From contig CAWAFX010000002.1 of the NCBI GenBank assembly GCA_963781495.1, forward strand, positions 930,001 to 994,000: 64,000 nucleotides of DNA. Direction: 5' to 3'. This stretch comes from Mayfieldus sp963781495 (GTDB lineage Bacteria; Actinomycetota; Thermoleophilia; Solirubrobacterales; 70-9). Made by a program: the position numbers and the translations under genes. This document shows, one piece after another, positions 23,646 through 32,383 of the stretch; position 1 is the first letter of the stretch; each line of letters begins with the position of its first letter. Below the pieces are notes generated by a model. It was not told where the DNA came from, ran no database searches, and saw only the letters and a program-made list of their open reading frames with translations.

Positions 23646-26207
23646 ATGGCGCTTGAAGCCCTTACCGGGCGCATCGAAGAACGTGAACTAGAGAAGGAGA
23701 TGCGCTCGTCGTATCTCGATTACGCGATGAGCGTGATCGTTGGGCGGGCACTGCCGGACGTGCGCGACGGGCTCAAGCCGGTGCACCGCCGGGTCCTCTA
23801 CGCGATGCATGACCTCGGCCTGCAGCCGACCCGGCCCTATCGCAAGTCGGCCTTCGTGGTCGGCGAGGTGATGGGCACCTACCACCCGCACGGCGACCAG
23901 GCGATCTACGACACCCTGGTCCGGATGGCGCAGGAGTTCTCCCTGCGCTACCCACTGGTCGACGGGCAGGGCAACTTCGGCTCGATCGACGACGACCCGG
24001 CGGCCGCGATGCGCTACACCGAGGCCCGGCTCGAGCGCCTGGCGACGGAGATGCTGCGCGACATCGACGCCGACACGGTCGAGTTCGGTCCCAACTACGA
24101 CGAATCTCAGCGCGAGCCGCTCGTCCTGCCTTCCCGTTTCCCGAACCTGCTTGTCAACGGCGCGGCGGGGATTGCGGTCGGGATGGCGACCAACATCCCG
24201 CCTCACAACCTGCGCGAGGTGATCGCCGCGACGACCGCCTACATCGAGGACCCGGAGATCGACCTCGCGGGCCTGATGGAGCACATCAAGGGCCCCGACT
24301 TCCCCGGCGGCGGGCTGATGAGCGCGGCGGGGATACGCGACGCTTACGCCTCGGGTCGCGGCAGCGTCAAGATCCGCGCCCGCGCCCATGTCGAGCCCCT
24401 GAAGGGCGGCAAGGAGGCGATCATCGTCACCGAGCTGCCGTTCATGGTCAAGAAGGGCGGCGACAACGGCCTGATCACCAAGATCGCCGACCTCGTGCGC
24501 GAGAAGAAGCTGGTTGGGATCTCCGACCTGCGTGACGAGTCCGACCGCAGCGGCATGCGGCTGGTGATCGAGCTCAAGCGCGGCGGCCCGCCCGCCAAGG
24601 TCGTTCTCAACAACCTCTACAAGAAGACGGCGATGCAGTCGTCGTTCGGCGTCAACATGGTGGCGCTGGTCGACAACGTCCCGCGCACCCTCGGCCTGCG
24701 GGAGCTGATCCAGCACTACGTCGACCACCAGCGCGAGGTGGTCACACGGCGCACCCAGTACGAGCTGCGCCGCGCCGAGGCCCGGGCCCACATCCTCGAG
24801 GGGCTGCTGATCGCGCTCGACCACCTCGATGCGGTGATCAAGCTGATCCGCGCCTCGGAGGATCCCGACGCCGCCCGCGACGGCCTGATCGATAAGTTCG
24901 AGCTCTCGCGCGAGCAGGCGCAGGCGATCCTCGACATGCGCCTGCAGCGCCTCACCGCCCTGGAGTCCGACAAGGTCCGCTCCGAGCACGCCGATCTGAT
25001 GGAGCGGATCGGCGAGCTGCGGGCGATCCTCGCCGACGAGGCGAGGGTGCTGGGGCTGGTCAAGGAGGAGCTGAGCGAGGTCGTCGAGTCCTACGGCGAC
25101 GAGCGGCGAACCGAGATCACCCACTTCGAGGGCGACATGGGCATCGAGGACATGATCGCCGACCAGCAGATGGTCGTATCGCTGACCGCGTCCGGCTACG
25201 TCAAGCGGCTGCCCCTTGCCACCTACCGCCAGCAGCATCGCGGCGGCCGCGGGGTGATGGGGATGAACATGAAGGAGGGCGACTACATCGAACACCTGCA
25301 CATCTGCTCGACCCACGACTTCATGCTCTTCTTCACCAACCTCGGCAAGGTCTATCGCAGCAAGGTCTACGAGCTTCCCGAGGGGTCGCGGACCTCGAAG
25401 GGCAGCGCCCTGGTCAACGTCCTGCCGCTCGCCGAGGGCGAGAAGGTCATGGCGGTGATCCCGACCCGCGACTTCAAGGAGGAGAAGTACCTCGTCTGCG
25501 CGACCGCCAAGGGGCAGGTCAAGAAGACCGAGTTCATCGCCTACAACACTCCGATCCGCGCCGACGGGATCATCGCGATCAAGATCCGCAAGGGCGATGA
25601 GCTGGTCCAGGTGCGGCTGACCAGCGGCAAGAACGATCTGCTGCTGGTCTCCAAGTCCGGCCATGCCTCCCGCTTCCGCGAGGAGCTGGTGCGGCCGATG
25701 GGACGCGGCGCTGGCGGAGTCAAGGGCATGAACGTCGCCGACAAGGGCAACCGGGTGTTGGCGATGGACGTCGTCCATGACGACACCGAGCTCTTCGTCG
25801 TGACCGAAAACGGCTACGGCAAGCGGACGCCGGTCGCCGATTATCCGGTCAAGGGGCGCGGCACCAAGGGCGTGCTGACGATCAAGCTGACCGAGAAGAA
25901 GGGCGGCCTGGCCGGGGCGCTGATCGTGCGCGAGCACCAGGAGCTGCTGTTCATCTCCCAGACCGGGATGGTGCAGCGCAACGCCGCCGCCGGGATCTCG
26001 CTGATGGGCCGGGCGACCCAGGGCGTGCGGGTGATGAACATGAAGTCCGACGACCGGGTCAGCGCCGTGGCGCTGGTTGTCGAGTCAAGCGAGGGCGAGG
26101 CGAGCGACGGCGACGCGGGAGCCGGCGATACGACGGTCGACGCCTCCGTTGACGAAGCTTCGAGTGACGGTGCCTCGAGCGACGGCGCGAGCGCCTCGAC
26201 CGAATAG
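23646..26207 (+). CDS. gyrA: DNA gyrase subunit A
   Basis: GyrA breaks and rejoins DNA. The 853-residue protein has the catalytic Tyr124 in AAMRYTEARLERLA, the quinolone region YHPHGDQAIYDTLVRMAQ, the coiled coil with QAQAILDMRLQRLTALE, and a six-bladed C-terminal domain with the GyrA-box QQHRGGRGVMG. Gln85 replaces the Ser83 of E. coli, the main quinolone contact; Asp89 (Asp87) is kept. The tail is an acidic Ser/Gly-rich extension of about 45 residues. ATG 23646 lies 46 bp after gyrB with GAGGTG upstream. Confidence 0.96.
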   Translation: MALEALTGRIEERELEKEMRSSYLDYAMSVIVGRALPDVRDGLKPVHRRVLYAMHDLGLQPTRPYRKSAFVVGEVMGTYHPHGDQAIYDTLVRMAQEFSLRYPLVDGQGNFGSIDDDPAAAMRYTEARLERLATEMLRDIDADTVEFGPNYDESQREPLVLPSRFPNLLVNGAAGIAVGMATNIPPHNLREVIAATTAYIEDPEIDLAGLMEHIKGPDFPGGGLMSAAGIRDAYASGRGSVKIRARAHVEPLKGGKEAIIVTELPFMVKKGGDNGLITKIADLVREKKLVGISDLRDESDRSGMRLVIELKRGGPPAKVVLNNLYKKTAMQSSFGVNMVALVDNVPRTLGLRELIQHYVDHQREVVTRRTQYELRRAEARAHILEGLLIALDHLDAVIKLIRASEDPDAARDGLIDKFELSREQAQAILDMRLQRLTALESDKVRSEHADLMERIGELRAILADEARVLGLVKEELSEVVESYGDERRTEITHFEGDMGIEDMIADQQMVVSLTASGYVKRLPLATYRQQHRGGRGVMGMNMKEGDYIEHLHICSTHDFMLFFTNLGKVYRSKVYELPEGSRTSKGSALVNVLPLAEGEKVMAVIPTRDFKEEKYLVCATAKGQVKKTEFIAYNTPIRADGIIAIKIRKGDELVQVRLTSGKNDLLLVSKSGHASRFREELVRPMGRGAGGVKGMNVADKGNRVLAMDVVHDDTELFVVTENGYGKRTPVADYPVKGRGTKGVLTIKLTEKKGGLAGALIVREHQELLFISQTGMVQRNAAAGISLMGRATQGVRVMNMKSDDRVSAVALVVESSEGEASDGDAGAGDTTVDASVDEASSDGASSDGASASTE

Positions 26208-26229
26208 CGTCGTCGAATAGGCTCCCGCC

Positions 26230-27094
26230 GTGGAGCAGCTGCGCGGCCGCAATGCCCTTTTGACCGGTGCTGCCGGCGGCATCGGCGGCTACATCGCGCG
26301 CGCCCTGGCCGCCGAGGAGGTCAACCTTGTCCTCTCCGATCTGCCGGAGGCGCCGCTCGACGACCTCCTGACCGAGCTGCGCGACTCCGGCGTTACGGTC
26401 GAGGTCGGTTCCGGCGAACCTCGGCGATCGCGACGAGGCCGATGGCCTGATTGCCCGGGCCGAGGAGTCGCTGGGCCCGATCGACATCCTCGTCAACAAT
26501 GCCGGGCTGGAGTTCGGGGGGCCCTACCTGGAGCGGTCCAGTGAGGAGATCACCGCTCTGATCGAGGTCAACCTGATCGCGACGATGCTGCTGACCCGCG
26601 CGGCAATGCCGGGGATGCTCGAGCGCGGCCGCGGCCACGTCGTCAACCTCGCCTCCGTAGCCGGCAAGTTGCCGGCCCGCTCGCTGGCCGCTTACGCGGC
26701 CTCCAAGCACGGCGTGATCGGCTTCACCCACACCCTGCGGGCCGAGTACGGCGACACCCCCGTCGGCTTCTCCTCGATCTGCCCCGGCTTCGTGGCCAGA
26801 GTCGGGATGTACGGCCGGATCAGCCAGGGGGCCGATCCGCCGCCGCCGCTGCGGCCGGTCCAGCCCGAGCAGGTCGCCACCGCGGTGGTCAGGGCGATTC
26901 GCGAGGACCGGGCCCAGACGATCGTCAACGGGCGCGGGATCTGGCCGCTGGTCGTGCTCGCGGCGACCGCCCCGGGGCTGCTGGCGAAGCTGAGCCGCAA
27001 CCGCCGCGCCGACCGGTTCTCAGAGGACTTCAGCCGCGCCAAGGAGGCGGCTCCGGAGACGATCGCGGAGCAGCGGGTTCACGCGCCTGACTGA
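26230..27094 (+). pseudogene. Short-chain dehydrogenase/reductase, apparent frameshift
   Basis: Frame 1 from GTG 26230 encodes the cofactor loop LTGAAGGIGGYIARALA to about base 26406; frame 2 from 26408 continues with LGDRDEADGLIARAEE, the NNAG motif (IDILVNNAGLEFGG), the catalytic Ser (NLASVAGKLP) and YAASKHGVIGF. One extra G near 26407 (GTCGGTTCC) breaks an otherwise complete SDR of about 287 residues. Both halves keep all catalytic residues, so this is either a very recent mutation or a sequencing error. The substrate is unknown; it follows gyrA by 22 bp. Confidence 0.8.
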
Positions 27095-27140
27095 GCCGTT
27101 TGCTTCAATGGGATCACCGGAGAAAGGAGGTGGTCCTAAC

Positions 27141-27185
27141 TTGAATCACATGTTTTCTGGGACGCTGGAGGTGCAGGGCCGCTAG
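27141..27185 (+). CDS. Possible 14-aa leader peptide
   Basis: A TTG start 10 bases after the extended ribosome site opens MNHMFSGTLEVQGR and stops with TAG at 27183-27185; an in-frame ATG lies at 27150. The strength of the ribosome site is the only evidence for translation. If real, it is too short to be more than a leader or regulatory peptide. Confidence 0.35.
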   Translation: MNHMFSGTLEVQGR

Positions 27186-27359
27186 GCCGTACTGACCGGC
27201 GCTGTGGCGCCGGTGCAGGCAGACCAAACGGCTGACGCCGTCCGGTCTGTGCGGGTGGCCCGGCGGAATTCAACCCGGGCACCGGCGACGATGGGAGCTT
27301 GGGAGCACGTCCCGCCCGATCGCATTTCCCTGACCCGCTCTTGTCCCGCACCTTGCGAA

Positions 27360-27386
27360 GGGCCGCCCTAAACCGGCGGCCCTTCG
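27360..27386. terminator. Hairpin terminator
   Basis: GGGCCGCC (27360-27367), loop CTAAACC, GGCGGCCC (27375-27382), followed by TTCGTCGTT. The perfect 8-bp GC stem can serve the candidate RNA on plus and the convergent HNH gene on minus. Confidence 0.65.
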
Positions 27387-27413
27387 TCGTTGAAGGTGAA
27401 CTCGACAGGCAGG

Positions 27414-28037
27414 CTAGGCAGGCGCCAGATAGGGCTGCCAGGCGCGGGGGATCGTCGGGCTGGCGATGCGGATGAAAACCGTCGGCCCCGGGGCGCGGGG
27501 CTTGGTCCGCGGGTGCATCTTGATCTCGCGCGGCAGGTGGCTTCCCTTGCGGCGGTTGCAGGTCGCGCAGGAGGCGACGATGTTGTCCCAGACCGACTTG
27601 CCACCACGGCTGCGCGGGATCACGTGGTCGACAGTCAGACCCGGCTTGCGCGAGCCGCAGTACTGGCAGGTCCAGGCGTCGCGGGCGAGCACCGCCTTGC
27701 GGGTGATCTTGCGCCCGTGGGCGTCGCGGGGGATCCTCACGAAGCTGATCAGCCGGATCACCGTCGGGCGGTCGAGGTTGAGCCGCTCAGAACGAAGCGG
27801 GCGCTCGGCCCGCTCCATCAAGACCGCCTTTTCCTTCAGCACAAGTACAGCCGCGCGACGGACGGTGCAGACGTTGATCGGTTCGAAGGTCGCGTTGAGG
27901 ACCAGGACCCGCCCCTTGCCGGGGAGGCTGGGCCGGTGTCCGTTGCCAGACCCGTTGCCGTTCGCGCTTGCACCGTTATCGGGGGGGCCTCCGTTGGCGG
28001 CCCGCCTGCCGGCAGCCAAGGCGCGATGACTAGCCAT
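27414..28037 (-). CDS. HNH endonuclease family protein
   Basis: The 207-residue protein has the actinobacterial HNH layout: VLVLNATFEPINVCTVRRAA at about 57-76, VLKEKAVLME, then the HNH core WTCQYCGSRKPGLTVDHVIP with Cys pairs, RGGKSVWDNIVASCATCNRR and a basic end. The metal ligands and the catalytic His are present. ATG 28037 is chosen; the frame upstream overlaps pheA and looks non-coding. Members are common and often solitary; the biological role is uncertain. It lies 31 bp downstream of pheA. Confidence 0.85.
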   Translation of the reverse strand: MASHRALAAGRRAANGGPPDNGASANGNGSGNGHRPSLPGKGRVLVLNATFEPINVCTVRRAAVLVLKEKAVLMERAERPLRSERLNLDRPTVIRLISFVRIPRDAHGRKITRKAVLARDAWTCQYCGSRKPGLTVDHVIPRSRGGKSVWDNIVASCATCNRRKGSHLPREIKMHPRTKPRAPGPTVFIRIASPTIPRAWQPYLAPA

Positions 28038-28068
28038 GGTGGCGCCGGATTCTAGAGGGTGGCGGCGC

Positions 28069-28908
28069 TCAGCCCGTCGGGTAGGAGCCGAGCAGGCGGA
28101 CCGACTCGGCCTTTTCCCGCAGGCCCTCGATCGCCTCCGCGACATGAGCATCGCTTGCGCGCCCCTCGAGGTCGATGAAGAACATGTAGCGGCCGAGGCC
28201 GAGGCGGCGCGGCCGCGACTCGATCCGGGTCAGGTTGATCTCGCGGCGCGAGAACTCGAGCAGGGCCTCGACCAGCGCTCCCGGGTGGTCCTCGCCGAGC
28301 TCGGAGAAGACCAGCGAGGTGCGCCAGGGCCCCTGCCCCTCGGGCTCGGTGCCGTGCGGAGCGATCCAGACGAAGCGGGTGACGTTCTCGTCTGAGTCCT
28401 CGACCCCTTCGCGAAGGACCACGCAGCCGTAGAGCTCGGCCGCGGCCTGGGCGCCGAGCGCCGCCCAGGGCTCCTCGCTCTCGCTGATCGTCCGCACCGC
28501 CTCGGCGGTGCTGGGGGCCGCCCGCACCTCGGCCCCGGACAGCTCGCGGCGCAGAAAACCCGTGCACTGGGCGGCCGCCTGGGGATGCGAGAGGACGGTG
28601 CTGATCTCGGAGGTGGCCAGCTCGCGGCGGCCGATCAGGCTGATCCGGATCGGATAGTCGAACTCGCCCACGATCGTCACCGACTCCGCCTCCAGCGCCA
28701 GGGTGTCGAGGGTGGTGCGGACCGCACCCTCGATCGAGTTCTCGAACGGCACCAGCGCCCGGTCGGCCTCGCCGCGCTCGACGGCGAGGATCGCGTCATG
28801 GATCGTCCCGGTCGCCAGGGGCTCGAACTCGGCCCCCCGGCTCGCCCGTGCCAGCGCGTCCTCGGTGAAGGTCCCGGCCGGCCCCAGATATGCGATCCGC
28901 GGGCTCAT
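28069..28908 (-). CDS. pheA: Prephenate dehydratase
   Basis: PheA converts prephenate to phenylpyruvate for phenylalanine synthesis. The 279-residue monofunctional enzyme has the N-terminal IAYLGPAGTFTEDALARAS, VPFENSIEGAVRTTLDTL, the catalytic Thr-Arg-Phe in DENVTRFVWIAP, and a C-terminal ACT domain with HPGALVEALLEFSRREINLT and the Phe-binding ESRP. Phenylalanine feedback is therefore likely. It has no chorismate mutase domain. It is co-oriented with the DUF4446 gene upstream. Confidence 0.94.
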   Translation of the reverse strand: MSPRIAYLGPAGTFTEDALARASRGAEFEPLATGTIHDAILAVERGEADRALVPFENSIEGAVRTTLDTLALEAESVTIVGEFDYPIRISLIGRRELATSEISTVLSHPQAAAQCTGFLRRELSGAEVRAAPSTAEAVRTISESEEPWAALGAQAAAELYGCVVLREGVEDSDENVTRFVWIAPHGTEPEGQGPWRTSLVFSELGEDHPGALVEALLEFSRREINLTRIESRPRRLGLGRYMFFIDLEGRASDAHVAEAIEGLREKAESVRLLGSYPTG

Positions 28909-28930
28909 CGCCGGAACCGCCCGCCCACGC

Positions 28931-29422
28931 TCATTTGCGCATCGCGGCTTCCAGCGCCTCCTTCTCCTCCGGCGAGAGATCGAATTCGGACTGGCCGCCG
29001 TCGATCGGCTTCACGTAGAGCCGAGCCTGCTCGCGGTGCAGGATCGAAGAGAGGATGACCCCGGTGCCATGCGAGTCCAGCAGCGCCACCGAGCTCGACT
29101 GGCGACCGGTCATCTCTCCCATCGCGTCGTAGCGGACGACGCCGAGTTGGGTGATCGCACCCTGCAGGCGACGGTCGAGGTCGGCGTCGGTGCCCTGAAG
29201 GCTGGTGACCGAACTGCTGACCTCCTGTCCGAGGGTGCCGAGTCGTCGCTCGAGGTCGGTCGCGTGCTCGAGCAGGGTGCGCTGGCCGCTCTCGCCGCCG
29301 ATCGTCTGCTGGGCGGTGCGCAGCCGCCGCAGCCGCCGCGCGAGCACGGCGCAGATCAACAGCGCGACGGCTGCCAGCGCCGCCGCGCCTATCGCGATCG
29401 CAGCTGCCGTGTCGGAGCTCAC
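28931..29422 (-). CDS. DUF4446 membrane-anchored protein
   Basis: The 163-residue protein has one N-terminal membrane helix (AAAIAIGAAALAAVALLICA), a coiled-coil-like part (ATDLERRLGTLGQEVSSSVT) and the DUF4446 core (VVRYDAMGEMTGRQSSSVAL, HREQARLYVKPIDGG). The core resembles small beta domains of unknown role. The GTG start is at 29422. It lies between pheA and a CARDB-domain membrane protein gene on the same strand. Confidence 0.8.
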   Translation of the reverse strand: MSSDTAAAIAIGAAALAAVALLICAVLARRLRRLRTAQQTIGGESGQRTLLEHATDLERRLGTLGQEVSSSVTSLQGTDADLDRRLQGAITQLGVVRYDAMGEMTGRQSSSVALLDSHGTGVILSSILHREQARLYVKPIDGGQSEFDLSPEEKEALEAAMRK

Positions 29423-29445
29423 GGCGGGCAGGATAGTCCCGCCGG

Positions 29446-30543
29446 CTAACCGAAGGTGACGGTGTAGCTGGCCTTGTTGTTGTCGGTGACCTGCTCCCCG
29501 GCCACCGGCTTAACCTCGACCTTGAGGGTCGCCTGTCCCTTCGGGGCGGGGGTGATCGGGATCTTCACCGTCTGCGTCTCGCCGGCTCCGATCGAGGAGA
29601 TCGACTGGTCGATCGGCTGGCCGCCGTCGACGGTGACCGAGACCGTGACCCCGGTCTCGGTGCTGTCGCCCTGGTTCTGAACCTGGACGTCGAGCTCGGG
29701 GCTGCCGCCGGCCGAGACGGTGACCGGGGAGCTGGTGGAGAGCGTCTGTCCGGCGAGGCTGGTCTGGATCAGGCCAAGCCCGTGGATGCCGGGCGTGGCG
29801 CTGGTCGACGAGGAGCCGCTGACCTGGGATATGGAGTCATCGATCTTGGTCGGGTCGAGCCAGCTGTCGTCGGGCAGGAACTTGCTGTCCGGGATCTTGA
29901 CGTCGTTGATCCCGTTCGCCTTCAGGGCGTCCTGCATCTCGGGCTGGGCGACCTGGCGATAGAGGACGTCACTCGCCAGCATCGCCTTCATCTGGAAGGC
30001 GATCTTGTTCAACGCCTGCTGGCGCCCCTCGTTGCCGAGCGCGGTGGAGATCGAGTTGGAGACGTTGGTCAGCGCGTTGCGGCGCAACTGGATGACCAGC
30101 TTGAAGCTCTGCTGCGCCGAGCCCATGTCGCCGGGGGTGTCCAGCGCTTTGGTGCGCTGGAGGAGGCTTTCCAGCGCGCTGCGGTCGGCGGCGATGTCGT
30201 TGGTGTACTCGGTGACGCTCAGCGAGCCCGGGTTCTCCAGCTGCTTGAAGAAGGAGGTGCTGGTCTGCTGGCTGGCGTCGACGATCTCGGTCACGTTGCG
30301 GGCGTAGTCCTTCAGCGCCCGCTCCTTGCGCGCGTTGAGGCAGCCCTTGACACCGAGGACGAGGAGGACCAGCAGCAGCAGCCCGCCCGCCGCGGCGAGC
30401 GCCCGCCGCAACATGATCTGCTGGCGCTGCGGTCGCGGAGGTCGTCGACCGCGGCGGCTTCGCGGGGGGTCTGGCGGGGTTCTGTGAGTTGTGGTCGGGG
30501 CCGGAGGATCCTCGTCGAAGAACTCCAAGCGCGAATCTCCCAA
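29446..30543 (-). CDS. Membrane-anchored protein with C-terminal CARDB-like domain
   Basis: The 365-residue protein has a Pro/Arg-rich cytoplasmic start, one membrane helix (AAAGGLLLLVLLVLGVKGC), a helical extracellular part (residues about 75-230) and an Ig-like CARDB domain at the end (LDVQVQNQGDSTETGVTVSV, VTDNNKASYTVTFG). The TTG start at 30543 is the last in-frame start before the divergent kinase region; the frame extends further but overlaps it. Function is unknown. Adhesion or scaffolding outside the membrane is an inference from the domain. Confidence 0.65.
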   Translation of the reverse strand: MGDSRLEFFDEDPPAPTTTHRTPPDPPRSRRGRRPPRPQRQQIMLRRALAAAGGLLLLVLLVLGVKGCLNARKERALKDYARNVTEIVDASQQTSTSFFKQLENPGSLSVTEYTNDIAADRSALESLLQRTKALDTPGDMGSAQQSFKLVIQLRRNALTNVSNSISTALGNEGRQQALNKIAFQMKAMLASDVLYRQVAQPEMQDALKANGINDVKIPDSKFLPDDSWLDPTKIDDSISQVSGSSSTSATPGIHGLGLIQTSLAGQTLSTSSPVTVSAGGSPELDVQVQNQGDSTETGVTVSVTVDGGQPIDQSISSIGAGETQTVKIPITPAPKGQATLKVEVKPVAGEQVTDNNKASYTVTFG

Positions 30544-30665
30544 GTCGGTTGGCTGGCGAGAGTATGGCGCCCCGGCCCGGCGGCACGCAGGAAACGTTGC
30601 GCGCGCCGGCTCGATCGCGCCGCAAGTGCAGGATCGACGACCGGGGCCCCGAAGGCAAAGAAGCG

Positions 30666-32363
30666 GTGGTGGGCGCACTGGTACTGAACCGATTTCGGAT
30701 CCGCGGTCAACTCGGCAGCGGCGGATTCGGCGTGGTCTACCGGGCCTGGGACGAGCGCCTCGAGCGCGACGTCGCGGTGAAGGTGATCGATCTCGGCGGC
30801 CAGTCGGTCGAGCGCGTGCTGCGCGAAGCGCAGGCGGTCGCCCGCCTCAACCACCCCAGCATCGTCACCCTCTACGAGCTGGGGGAGGACGGCCAGCGCG
30901 CCTACCTGGTCAGCGAGTTGGTCGAGGGCGGGACCCTGGCCGCACGCCAGCGCCAGGGCGAGCTCTCCGACCGCGACGTCGGCGATCTCGCCGGCGACCT
31001 CTGCGATGCGCTCCGCCACGCCCACTCGCGTGGGGTGGTGCACCGCGACATAAAGCCCCACAACGTGCTCCTGGCCGAGACCGAGGGGAGGGCGAAGCTG
31101 ATGGACTTCGGCATCGCCCGGGTCCTCGACGGCTCGTCGATCACCGCCCCCGGCGACGTCGTCGGCACCCTCTCCTACATGGCGCCCGAGCAGGCCGAGG
31201 GCGAGGAGTCCGGCCCGCCCGCCGACGTCTACTCGCTGGCGCTGACCCTCTATGAGGCCTGGAGCGGCGAGAACCCCGTCGCCCGCGCGACCCCAGCCGC
31301 GACCGCGCGGGCGATCGGCGAGCCCCTGCCGCCGCTCGACGCCGTCCGCGCCGACCTGCCGCTCGACCTCTGTCAGACGATCGACGACTGTCTGGCCCCG
31401 GACCCGCAGCAGCGCCCGGCGCTGGAGGATCTGGCGGATTCGATCGAGGAGTCGCTGCCCCAGCTGGGCGCCGATCAGAGCGTTCCCCGCCCGCGTCAGC
31501 GGTGGCCCTTCGCCGCAACCGTCGCCACGCTGGTTGCCCGCGAGCCCTCCGAGCTGGCCGCGGCCGGCGCCGTCGCGGCCCTGAGCGGCGTCGTGATGGC
31601 CCTCACTCCGGCCTCCGGGCCGGGCTGGGGCTACCTGCTTCCGCTCGCCGCCGGATTGCTGACCCTGCTCTGGTCGCGGATCGGCTTCCTCGCCGGCACC
31701 GTCGCCCTCGCCGCCTGGCTGGCCGGTCCGGCCAACCGTCCCGGATCGGCGCTGCTGCTCGCCGTGCTGGCGCTGCCGCCGGGGTTGCTGCTGAGCAGCG
31801 CCCCAGCCCTCTCGCTGCCCGCCGTCTCGCCGCTGCTCGGCCTGCTCAGCCTGGCACCCGTCTATCCGGCGCTGGCCGGCCTGGCCTCGCGGGCCCGCGA
31901 CCGGCTGCTGCTCGGCGCCGCCGGATACGCCTGGCTCGCGGTCGCCGAGTCGGCGCTGGACCGCAAGCTCCTGTTCGGACCCCGGGAGGCGGCGCCGGCG
32001 GGCTGGCAGCACTCGGCGGGGGCGACCGCCCGCCATCTGCTGCTGCCCCTGCTCGCCGACCCCGCGTTTCTGTTCGGGATCACCCTCTGGTCGCTGGGGG
32101 CGCTAGCGCTGGGGCTGGTCGTGCGCGGCCGCAACCCGGCCCTCGACCTGCTCGGAGCCCTGCTCTGGGCGGCGGCGCTGATCGCGGCGCTGCAGCTGCG
32201 CAGCGGCGCCGCCGGCCCGGCGCCCGGGGTGCTGGCCGCGGCCGTGCTGGCCGTGGTCGCGACGGCAATCGCCCTGCGTGCCCGCAACGCCGCTCGCCAG
32301 CAGGGGCATCTGCTGGCGCCGGGACCGCTGCAGGACGCGGGTCAAGAGGCCACACTTTCGTAG
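30666..32363 (+). CDS. Ser/Thr protein kinase with polytopic membrane C-terminal domain
   Basis: The kinase domain (about residues 8-275) has the Gly loop LGSGGFGVVYRAW, Lys in VAVKVI, the catalytic HRDIKPHNVLL, DFGIARV and MAPEQAEG. Instead of one helix and sensor repeats, about 270 residues of hydrophobic helices follow (AAGAVAALSGVVMALTPASG, YLLPLAAGLLTLLWSRIGFL, LLLAVLALPPGLLLSSAPAL), about eight to ten segments, with no PASTA domain. GTG 30666 or 30669 is the likely start; an ATG at 30564 is in frame but lies in DNA shared with the divergent promoter region. It heads the fhaA-fhaB-pstP-rodA-pbpA-pknB-ddl run and may take the place pknA has in mycobacteria. Confidence 0.85.
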   Translation: MVGALVLNRFRIRGQLGSGGFGVVYRAWDERLERDVAVKVIDLGGQSVERVLREAQAVARLNHPSIVTLYELGEDGQRAYLVSELVEGGTLAARQRQGELSDRDVGDLAGDLCDALRHAHSRGVVHRDIKPHNVLLAETEGRAKLMDFGIARVLDGSSITAPGDVVGTLSYMAPEQAEGEESGPPADVYSLALTLYEAWSGENPVARATPAATARAIGEPLPPLDAVRADLPLDLCQTIDDCLAPDPQQRPALEDLADSIEESLPQLGADQSVPRPRQRWPFAATVATLVAREPSELAAAGAVAALSGVVMALTPASGPGWGYLLPLAAGLLTLLWSRIGFLAGTVALAAWLAGPANRPGSALLLAVLALPPGLLLSSAPALSLPAVSPLLGLLSLAPVYPALAGLASRARDRLLLGAAGYAWLAVAESALDRKLLFGPREAAPAGWQHSAGATARHLLLPLLADPAFLFGITLWSLGALALGLVVRGRNPALDLLGALLWAAALIAALQLRSGAAGPAPGVLAAAVLAVVATAIALRARNAARQQGHLLAPGPLQDAGQEATLS

Positions 32364-32383
32364 GATTTCGTCCCGGCGTCCGC

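Larger units (their letters stand above)
27120..27386 (+). ncRNA. Candidate structured RNA with embedded short ORF
   Basis: The 319-bp space between the SDR and HNH genes is not empty. It opens with AGAAAGGAGGTGGTCC (27121-27136), which matches 15 of 16 bases of the complement of the 16S rRNA 3' end. A 14-codon ORF follows, then hairpins at 27195-27214 (8-bp perfect stem ACCGGCGC/GCGCCGGT), 27221-27248 (AGACC/GGTCT enclosing ACGGC/GCCGT) and 27254-27283 (GGTGxCCCGG/CCGGGCACC), and a terminator at 27360-27386. No known RNA family was recognised and no clear promoter is visible; a leader or independent small RNA are both possible. Confidence 0.45.

Noticed and set aside
21179..23674. 831-aa open frame antisense to gyrB
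   Set aside because: High GC leaves the opposite strand free of stops; the sequence is low-complexity Leu/Val/Asp-rich and gyrB is certain on the plus strand.
23688..25937. 749-aa open frame antisense to gyrA
   Set aside because: Shadow of the GyrA frame; no domains.
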